The notes beneath the pieces were generated by a model that ran no database searches, had not been told where the DNA came from, and worked only from the letters and a program-made list of their open reading frames with translations. 6,298 nucleotides of DNA. Origin: Bacillota bacterium (GTDB lineage: Bacteria; Bacillota; Sulfobacillia; RBS10-35; JAJYVN01). The stretch spans positions 1 to 6,298 of the forward strand of contig JAJYVN010000179.1 of NCBI GenBank assembly GCA_021791995.1. Reading direction: 5' to 3'. Below, piece by piece: positions 1 through 5,185 of the stretch (within the stretch, counting starts at the first letter, position 1; each line of letters opens with the position of its first letter). The position numbers and the translations under genes are program-made.

Positions 1-39
1 CCGCGTTCGCATGGAGATGGCACCGAGCGCATCTTTTAA
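1..39 (+). other. Possible C-terminal tail of an upstream gene
   Basis: The frame beginning at base 1 is open to a TAA at 37-39 and would encode the 12-residue tail PRSHGDGTERIF. This is too short to assign to a family, and other frames are also open here, so it is only a possible end of a preceding plus-strand gene. On the minus strand an ATG at 32-30 opens leftward to the window edge, but it has no convincing ribosome binding site. I cannot decide between these and noncoding sequence. Confidence 0.2.
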
Positions 40-54
40 AGAAGCGGTTTGCCT

Positions 55-95
55 GGTTACATTCGGTTGTAACTGCCGGTACCGGCTGGTTACAA
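55..95. repeat. Inverted-repeat cluster overlapping the promoter (operator candidate)
   Basis: The hexamer GTTACA occurs at 56-61, as its complement TGTAAC at 68-73, and again at 89-94. The second and third copies extend to 7-base arms (TTGTAAC at 67-73 and GTTACAA at 89-95). Between these arms lies a perfect 12-base palindrome, GCCGGTACCGGC, at 75-86. The arms coincide with the predicted -35 and -10 elements and the palindrome fills the spacer, which is a typical position for a repressor or a MerR-type activator to bind. That it is an operator is inference; no cognate regulator is visible in the window. Confidence 0.4.
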
Positions 96-96
96 T
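67..96 (+). promoter_or_regulatory. Predicted sigma-A promoter of the glycosyltransferase gene
   Basis: A -35-like TTGTAA (67-72, 4 of 6 consensus bases) is followed after 18 bases by a -10-like TACAAT (91-96, 5 of 6). Transcription would begin near base 103, which favours the GTG start at 127 with its AGGGG binding site over the ATG at 100. The two boxes are close to reverse complements of each other, so a similar pair (TTGTAA at 95-90, TACAAC at 71-66) can be read on the minus strand. Confidence 0.45.
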
Positions 97-126
97 GGGA
101 TGGACCTGTTGCGTCAGGGGATCGAG

Positions 127-1467
127 GTGATAGCTTTGTCTGGAGTCATTGCGCCCCTCATCGCCGGTGGCGCTGGTTGGGTCGGCATGGTCTTCGGCCC
201 GCCGCGTGTCTATCCCCCGTTGCCCTGGCCGCTATGGGTCGTTGTTCAGGCACTCGAGTGGGTCTTTGTTGTCTACACTGTCTATACTATCGCGCTGCCT
301 GTTGCGGGTCTTTGGACAAGGCAGATTCGGGAGCGGTACACCCCCCAGAAGCGATTTGCTGTGGTCATTCCCGCCCATAACGAGTCGGTGGTCGTGGCCA
401 ACCTCCTGGACTCTTGTCATGCCCTGGACTATCCGTCTGAACTGGTCGATCTCTATGTCATTGCGGACAATTGTACCGACAATACAGCCGCAATTGCTGC
501 GAGCGGCGGTGCCACGGTGATCGAGCGTCACAACTCGGCGGAGCGCGGCAAAGGTTACGCCTTGGACTATGCCTTCCGCTGGATTCATGCGCGGAAGAAG
601 CCGTATGATGCGTTCGTCATTTTCGACGCAGACAACCTTGTTGATCCGGACTTTTTGAACGTGATGAACGCACACCTCATCCGTGGAGATGAAGTCATCC
701 AGGGGCGGATGGATGTGAAGAACCCCACCGACACCTGGGTTAGCGCCACCTTTGCCCTTTCGGTGTGGTTCACGAACCGCTTCTGGTTCCTCTCGAAGTA
801 TAATCTTGGTTTCTCTTCGGTTCTCGGTGGCACGGGGATGTGCATCTCCTCCGCTCTGGTGCAGGAGATCGGTTGGGGGGCTACCACCTTTACGGAGGAC
901 CTCGAGTTCACCATGAAGGCTCTCAGTCGCGGGATCAAGACGGCGTGGGCGCACAACGCGATCTGTTATGACGAAAAGGTGCAAACCTTTGCTGCCTCTT
1001 GGACGCAGCGCAAGCGGTGGGTGCAGGGGCAGACCTCCGTTGCTGGTTCTTACCTCTTTTCGATGGGGTGGAAGGGGATCGCCCAGGGTAATCGCCTATA
1101 CATTGAGGCCATGTTTCAACTCTTCCAACCCTTTTATCTGGTGCTCGGCACGGGCCTTTTGCTCTTGGACTATCTTGTCCCCAGCGTACCATTGCGCGAT
1201 CCCGTGATGCGCCACCTGGATGCTATGAACTTCTGGGTGGTTGTCGCTGCGGTCGAATACGTCCTGCCGGTGCTCGCAGTGCTGATCGACCATGCGCCCA
1301 AGCGAGCGCTACTCTTTCTGCCTTTGTATGGGGTGTTCGTGAACTCCTGGATTCCTTTGACGTGGGCCGGGATCGTCGGCCCCCGACCGAAGCACTGGAC
1401 CCACACGCGTCACACGCGCTCCATGGCGTACTCCGATCTCTTGGCCCTCCGTACGGAGCGCAGGTAG
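127..1467 (+). CDS. Membrane-bound family 2 glycosyltransferase
   Basis: This is an inverting GT-A glycosyltransferase of the processive, membrane-embedded GT2 type (cellulose, poly-GlcNAc or hyaluronan synthase-like), expected to use a nucleotide-sugar at the inner face of the membrane. Numbering from the GTG at 127 (446 aa), two hydrophobic segments (about 2-23 and 34-61) precede the cytosolic domain. The domain carries VVIPAHNE near 80, ADN ending at D114, the metal-binding FDAD (D167, D169), GGTGM near 235, the catalytic-base pair ED (257-258) and QRKRW (294-298). Three further hydrophobic segments (about 325-351, 368-389, 393-417) and a basic WTHTRHTR tail follow. I chose GTG 127 because AGGGG lies at 116-120 and a promoter -10 lies at 91-96. 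The in-frame ATG at 100 would add nine residues but has no clear binding site. The CPBP protease gene begins 5 bases after its stop, suggesting co-transcription. The sugar and product cannot be told from sequence, but an envelope or exopolysaccharide role is likely. Family assignment is firm. Confidence 0.93.
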   Translation: MIALSGVIAPLIAGGAGWVGMVFGPPRVYPPLPWPLWVVVQALEWVFVVYTVYTIALPVAGLWTRQIRERYTPQKRFAVVIPAHNESVVVANLLDSCHALDYPSELVDLYVIADNCTDNTAAIAASGGATVIERHNSAERGKGYALDYAFRWIHARKKPYDAFVIFDADNLVDPDFLNVMNAHLIRGDEVIQGRMDVKNPTDTWVSATFALSVWFTNRFWFLSKYNLGFSSVLGGTGMCISSALVQEIGWGATTFTEDLEFTMKALSRGIKTAWAHNAICYDEKVQTFAASWTQRKRWVQGQTSVAGSYLFSMGWKGIAQGNRLYIEAMFQLFQPFYLVLGTGLLLLDYLVPSVPLRDPVMRHLDAMNFWVVVAAVEYVLPVLAVLIDHAPKRALLFLPLYGVFVNSWIPLTWAGIVGPRPKHWTHTRHTRSMAYSDLLALRTERR

Positions 1468-1472
1468 CCCCC

Positions 1473-2198
1473 GTGGTGCGAAGGAGGACGGAGGCGGACC
1501 GACGACCGCCCGCACCTGTCACTTTCCTTGCGATCGTTCTTACGTTCTTCCTCGCGGAGATCCTGGGTTCATACATCATCATCGCGCTCGCCCGGCTAGT
1601 GGTGGGCCCCGGCGCGAGTGTTTCCCGGGAACAAGCCACGTTGCTGCAGCTCTCCTATGGTCTGTCTTCCCTGATTCTCTTGATGGCCGCGGCGGCCGCT
1701 CTGGCGGCTGCTGGCCACTTTTCTATGTTGCGCGTCATGTTCCGTTGGCGGGGGTGGGGAATTCTCGCCGCGGGTTTCGGCGGCGGTGTGTTATTGAAGC
1801 TTACCAGTGACCTTATTGCCTCGCTGGAGTCAAACCTTGGTCATCAGGTGACGCAAAACAACCCCTTGGTGATCGATCCTCACGCCTTTATGAGACCATG
1901 GACGGTGATACTGCTCTTCGTCGGTGTGGTTGGCGTGGCGCCCGTCGCAGAAGAATTGTTCTTCCGTGGCTTCCTCTTTGGCTGGGTCCGGTCCCGCCTG
2001 GCGTTTTGGCCAGCAGCGCTCGTTGCCGGAGCAGCTTTTGGTCTGGCCCACCGCTCCCTGACACTCCTGTTTCCACTCGGTGTGGCTGGCGTGGGGCTGT
2101 GCTGGTTGTACGAGCGCTATCGAACGCTTTGGCCGTCTGTGGTGGCTCACGCAACGCTGAACGTCACCGCTCTGGTACTTGCTCTGTACCTTCGTTGA
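1473..2198 (+). CDS. CPBP family intramembrane metalloprotease (Abi/CAAX-like)
   Basis: This is a polytopic membrane protein of the CPBP (CAAX protease and bacteriocin-processing, formerly Abi) family, related to Rce1-type glutamate intramembrane proteases. From the first GTG it is 241 aa, usual for the family. All three family motifs are present: EELFFR (E160, E161, R165), FGLAH (F189, H193) and HATLN (H226, N230), so the catalytic centre looks intact. Hydrophobic segments lie at about 16-44, 57-81, 95-108, 143-159, 178-192 and 196-212, with a last one at 222-240. The N-terminus is short, basic and cytosolic-looking. The start is one of two consecutive GTGs (1473 or 1476), with a purine-rich GGAGCGCAGG at 1454-1463 inside the end of the glycosyltransferase gene. 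The frame extends further upstream but only as antiparallel-free overlap with the previous gene. In some bacteria such proteins process or protect against bacteriocins, or act on prenylated or signal peptides; the substrate here is unknown. Confidence 0.88.
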   Translation: MVRRRTEADRRPPAPVTFLAIVLTFFLAEILGSYIIIALARLVVGPGASVSREQATLLQLSYGLSSLILLMAAAAALAAAGHFSMLRVMFRWRGWGILAAGFGGGVLLKLTSDLIASLESNLGHQVTQNNPLVIDPHAFMRPWTVILLFVGVVGVAPVAEELFFRGFLFGWVRSRLAFWPAALVAGAAFGLAHRSLTLLFPLGVAGVGLCWLYERYRTLWPSVVAHATLNVTALVLALYLR

Positions 2199-2281
2199 GG
2201 GGCGGAGGACCTCCACCGGCTTCGGCGAATGTCAACCGTATCGCCATAAAACAGACGGATCGGCTGCGGGAGGGATGTTGC
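2199..2281 (+). other. Gap between the CPBP gene and the Nif3-like gene
   Basis: These 83 bases separate the envelope pair from the Nif3 trio. They contain a small GGAG-GAC-CTCC hairpin with no T-run, an isolated -10-like CATAAA (2245-2250) without a good -35, and a good ribosome binding site, GGGAGGG, at 2268-2274 for the downstream TTG start. Whether transcription starts here or reads through from upstream cannot be decided from sequence. Confidence 0.4.
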
Positions 2282-3424
2282 TTGGCCCGGATCGGGGAAG
2301 TGTGCCAGGTTCTGGACGAGCTTTGGCCCCCTTCATGGGCCGAGGAATGGGACAACATAGGCCTGCTGGTGGGGGACCGGCAAGGAACGGTTCATCGTTG
2401 TTTTTGTGCCCTGGACGCGGATGGCCCCGTCATTGCGGCTGCGATTGCAGCCGGGGCGGAGTTGGTCATTAGTCACCATCCCCTACCCTTTCGGCCAATT
2501 CGCAGCGTCACGGAGGATAGTCCAACCGGTGCCGCTCTGCTTTTGGCTGGGCGAGAACAGGTGTCCCTGTTCGCTTGTCACACAAACCTTGACGTCGCCC
2601 CGACGGGCGTCAGCTTCCACCTTGCCAAGGCACTGGGGGTGGAGCCCGAGCCGGGGCGGCCGACCATGTTACGGGTGACGGGGCGCGATCCGCTCTACAA
2701 GCTGATCGTCTTCGTTCCCGCAGGGCACGAGGACAGCGTGCTCCGTGCCATGGCCGACGCCGGCGCGGGACATGTGGGAAATTATAGCCATTGCAGCTTT
2801 GCTGCGCCCGGTACGGGAACATTCCGTCCGCTGGCGGGAGCCCATCCCTTTATCGGCCAGGTTGGGAGCTTGGAGCGGCAGAGCGAACTCCGCTTGGAAG
2901 TCATCGTGCCTGCGGCTGCTCGGCGGAAGGTAGTTGCGGCGCTCTTGGCCGCGCACCCCTATGAGGAGGTCGCCTATGACCTGATTCACCTCGAAAACGA
3001 TGGGGAAGCACGAGGATATGGCTTTGTGGGGACCCTGCCGCGGTCCGTGCGCCTCTCGTCCTTTGCCACGCGGGTGGCGCGGCGGTTGGAGTCACCCGCC
3101 ACGCGCTTTGTGGGCGATCCCGAGCGTTCGATCCATCGCGTCGCCGTGGTGGGTGGCGCGGGAGTGGACTTTGTGGACGACGCGCTCGCGCGTGGGGCGG
3201 ATGTCCTTGTGACGGCAGATGTGCGATACCACGAGGCGCGGGGCACCGAGGCAAAGGGACTTTGCTTGGTTGATGCGGGCCACCAGGCGACCGAAGCCGT
3301 CGTTATACCGGCGATGGCGGCTGAGCTTCGAGAGGCCCTCCACAGGGCCCAACTGGAGGTGGAGGTCTTGGTCGCAGATCCTCGTGCGGATGTGTGGCAC
3401 GTCCCGAGGCTTCGAGAACCTTAG
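2282..3424 (+). CDS. Nif3-like dinuclear metal centre protein (YqfO type)
   Basis: This is a member of the widespread Nif3/YbgI/YqfO family, toroidal proteins with a two-metal site. A GTP cyclohydrolase I type 2 name is often attached without solid proof. From the TTG start it is 380 aa, matching the long three-domain form (B. subtilis YqfO is about 370 aa). The N-terminal half shows EEWDNIGLLVGD (21-32), ISHHP with H65/H66, and HTNLDVAPTG with H100 and D104. A PII/CutA-like insert occupies about 138-237 (starting at YKLIVFVP) and ends with the family hallmark HPYEEVAYDL (225-234). The C-terminal half has GGAGVDF, an ADVRYHEA segment (H317) and DAGHQATE, giving H334 and E338. The expected metal ligands are therefore all present. 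The TTG start is set by GGGAGGG seven bases upstream and by homology to the usual N-terminus (ARIGEVCQVLDELWP). The zinc-ribbon gene follows after 19 bases. The biochemical role is unresolved for the whole family. Confidence 0.93.
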   Translation: MARIGEVCQVLDELWPPSWAEEWDNIGLLVGDRQGTVHRCFCALDADGPVIAAAIAAGAELVISHHPLPFRPIRSVTEDSPTGAALLLAGREQVSLFACHTNLDVAPTGVSFHLAKALGVEPEPGRPTMLRVTGRDPLYKLIVFVPAGHEDSVLRAMADAGAGHVGNYSHCSFAAPGTGTFRPLAGAHPFIGQVGSLERQSELRLEVIVPAAARRKVVAALLAAHPYEEVAYDLIHLENDGEARGYGFVGTLPRSVRLSSFATRVARRLESPATRFVGDPERSIHRVAVVGGAGVDFVDDALARGADVLVTADVRYHEARGTEAKGLCLVDAGHQATEAVVIPAMAAELREALHRAQLEVEVLVADPRADVWHVPRLREP

Positions 3425-3431
3425 CGGATGC

Positions 3432-3440
3432 GGAGGTGAT
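3432..3440 (+). promoter_or_regulatory. Near-perfect ribosome binding site for the zinc-ribbon gene
   Basis: GGAGGTGAT is fully complementary to the anti-Shine-Dalgarno end of 16S rRNA. It ends three bases before the GTG at 3444, with the GGAGG core seven bases away. It fixes the start of the next gene and rejects the longer in-frame extension that overlaps the Nif3 gene. Confidence 0.85.
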
Positions 3441-3443
3441 CGG

Positions 3444-4166
3444 GTGAATTGGAGGACTCAGCTTCGTCGGACGCTGCAGTTGCAACTGGTCGATCGTCGC
3501 ATCTCTGCGTTGACGCTCGAGCGTCGGCAACTCATGACCGACGAACGAACTCAGGCCTTGCAGCGGGCGATTCGCACGGACCAGCAGCAACTGGAGCAGA
3601 CCGTGGCCGAGTGGGAACGGCTCTTGCGTCACCAGCGCGTGCTAGAACTCGAACACAAGGGCAAGCTGCAAGAGCGCGATCGGTCCGTTCAGCGCCTCTA
3701 CGGGGGCAGCATGCATAACGCGCGAGACCTTGACGGTCTGCAGAAGAACATCGCCGGCACGGAAGCGCGCATCGGTGAACTGGAGACGGAGATCCTGGAG
3801 ACAATGGAGCGGCGGGATGTCCTCTCTGAGCAGAGGTCCAAACTCGAAGACAGCCTTGCCCGCAATCGGGCGGCACTGGATCAGCGGAGCAAGGAGGTTC
3901 AGCGTCGTCTGGGTGAAGTGGATGGTCAACTTCCCTCCCTGCAGGTCGACCGCGAGGAGCGTGCGCGGCAGGTTGACGTAACGGTGTTGCGCGAGTATGA
4001 GCGAATGCGTGGCGGACTGGACGGCGTTGTCGTGGCCAAGGTGTCCGAATCGTCATGTGGCCTATGCGGCGTCGAACTCTCCGCAATGGTGCTCAACACC
4101 CTGAGACACGGGGAAGACTTGGTGCGCTGCGAGCACTGTGGACGCCTGTTACTCGATGAGCCATAA
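3444..4166 (+). CDS. Coiled-coil C4 zinc-ribbon protein (COG1579 family)
   Basis: A 240-aa protein with two parts. A long charged helical region (about 10-190, rich in Q, E, R, L and heptad-like repeats) should form an antiparallel coiled-coil hairpin. A C-terminal zinc ribbon has CxxC pairs C205/C208 and C229/C232 separated by 20 residues. This is the architecture of the COG1579 (zf-RING_7) family, which includes mycobacterial Rv2229c/MSMEG_4306 and the Helicobacter flagellar protein FlgZ (HP0958). The fold suggests nucleic-acid or protein binding; no enzymatic motif is visible. The GTG start is set by an excellent Shine-Dalgarno. The gene lies 19 bases after the Nif3 gene and its TAA directly abuts the first possible start codon of the RNase H gene, so translation of the three is probably coupled. 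Nothing points to a flagellar role here: no flagellar genes are in the window and the context is that of the RNase H-linked form. Confidence 0.88.
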   Translation: MNWRTQLRRTLQLQLVDRRISALTLERRQLMTDERTQALQRAIRTDQQQLEQTVAEWERLLRHQRVLELEHKGKLQERDRSVQRLYGGSMHNARDLDGLQKNIAGTEARIGELETEILETMERRDVLSEQRSKLEDSLARNRAALDQRSKEVQRRLGEVDGQLPSLQVDREERARQVDVTVLREYERMRGGLDGVVVAKVSESSCGLCGVELSAMVLNTLRHGEDLVRCEHCGRLLLDEP

Positions 4167-4646
4167 GTGGAGTCCACACCGGGCGTGGTGCCTCGCAGTG
4201 CGGAACGGTGGTGTGCACAGGTGGCAGAAGGTGTTGTGCGGATCCGAACGGATGGTGCAAGCAGGGGCAATCCGGGCCCGGCCGGCATCGGGATTGTGGT
4301 CGAAGGAAGCGACGGAGCTACCCTTGCGGAGATTGCGGAGTATATCGATCGTCAAACTAACAATGTTGCGGAGTATACGGCACTGGTCCGGGGTCTCACC
4401 CGGGCACTTGAGCTTGGCGCAACCTCCGTCGACGTGTTCAGCGACAGTGAATTGATGGTGCGTCAGGTGGAAGGGCGATATGAGGTGAAGAACGATGTCC
4501 TGCGCACATACGCGCAGCAGGTTCGGGACCTCCGTCGTCGCTTTTCCGCCTTCCACATCCAGCATGTGCCCCGCAGTCAGAATCGGCGGGCAGACGCCCT
4601 GGCAAATCTGGCCATCGACCGTGCGCAGGGGAACGGTCAACGCTGA
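4167..4646 (+). CDS. rnhA: Ribonuclease HI
   Basis: RNase HI cleaves the RNA strand of RNA-DNA hybrids using two metal ions, helping to remove primers and R-loops. The catalytic acidic residues are all visible, numbering from the GTG at 4167: D29 in RTDGASRGNPGPAG, E69 in NNVAEYTAL, D93 in VFSDSEL and D143 in NRRADALANLA, with H133 in HVPRSQN as the flexible-loop histidine. At 159 aa it is a single-domain enzyme. It lacks the C-terminal acid phosphatase domain fused to the mycobacterial homologue, and the N-terminal hybrid-binding domain of some Firmicutes enzymes. The start is uncertain. GTG 4167 immediately follows the previous TAA, but this leaves 22 residues before the first strand; GTG 4221 would begin MAEGVVRIRTDG, closer to the family N-terminus. 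Neither has a strong binding site, so translational coupling is likely. The rnpB promoter begins within 20 bases of its stop. Confidence 0.93.
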   Translation: MESTPGVVPRSAERWCAQVAEGVVRIRTDGASRGNPGPAGIGIVVEGSDGATLAEIAEYIDRQTNNVAEYTALVRGLTRALELGATSVDVFSDSELMVRQVEGRYEVKNDVLRTYAQQVRDLRRRFSAFHIQHVPRSQNRRADALANLAIDRAQGNGQR

Positions 4647-4660
4647 CCGGACCGTCCGTC

Positions 4661-4690
4661 TTGCGCGGGAGTGCCCGGCCGATGTATCGT
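4661..4690 (+). promoter_or_regulatory. Predicted promoter of rnpB
   Basis: TTGCGC (4661-4666) and TATCGT (4685-4690), separated by 18 bases, resemble a sigma-A promoter (3 of 6 and 4 of 6 consensus bases). The start would fall near 4697, a few bases before the P1 helix of the RNase P RNA at 4704. Position supports it more strongly than the match quality does. Confidence 0.4.
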
Positions 4691-4703
4691 GGTGACCACC
4701 GCA

Positions 4704-5048
<345 letters not shown>

Positions 5049-5054
5049 GCGGCC

Positions 5055-5095
5055 GCAGAGAGGCGGACATCCCGTAAGGGGGCCCGCCTCTCTGC
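5055..5095 (+). terminator. Strong hairpin after rnpB, possible terminator
   Basis: GCAGAGAGGCGG (5055-5066) and CCGCCTCTCTGC (5084-5095) form a perfect 12-bp stem. The 17-base loop may itself hold a CCC-GTAA-GGG mini-hairpin (5071-5080). It begins 7 bases past the P1 helix of RNase P RNA, the expected place for a terminator or a 3'-end stabiliser. There is no run of T after it (only CCCTTTG ten bases on), so it is not a classical intrinsic terminator. Confidence 0.5.
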
Positions 5096-5106
5096 AGGTG
5101 TGCCCT

Positions 5107-5135
5107 TTGACAAACAGCGCTTGGTGCAACACACT
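5107..5135 (+). promoter_or_regulatory. Perfect -35 box TTGACA upstream of the flavoprotein gene
   Basis: TTGACA at 5107-5112 matches the sigma-A -35 consensus exactly. At 17 bases' spacing the -10 would be CACACT (5130-5135), only 3 of 6, so this is a weak or activator-dependent promoter at best. It lies after the rnpB hairpin and 74 bases before the ATG, a sensible site for a promoter of a new transcription unit. Confidence 0.3.
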
Positions 5136-5185
5136 ACGGATGGATTGAGGAACCCAGTCATTTGAGACAAGGAGGCTTGCTCGCG

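Noticed and set aside
232..984. A 250-codon minus-strand open frame opposite the glycosyltransferase gene
   Set aside because: It has no recognisable motif, is rich in R, H and P as expected for an antisense shadow in GC-rich DNA, and lies wholly opposite a well-supported GT2 gene.
1362..1472. N-terminal extension of the CPBP gene
   Set aside because: The extension overlaps the conserved end of the glycosyltransferase gene in another frame. The GTGs at 1473/1476 give a normal family length.
1898..2281. Long in-frame extension of the Nif3 gene to an upstream ATG
   Set aside because: It overlaps the catalytic part of the CPBP gene and is unlike Nif3 proteins. TTG 2282 has a good binding site and a family-like N-terminus.
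3275..3295. GHQATE in the Nif3-like protein as a possibly altered metal site
   Set aside because: The residue after GH varies naturally in the family (for example H in YbgI, N in YqfO), and the ligand His and Glu are both present.
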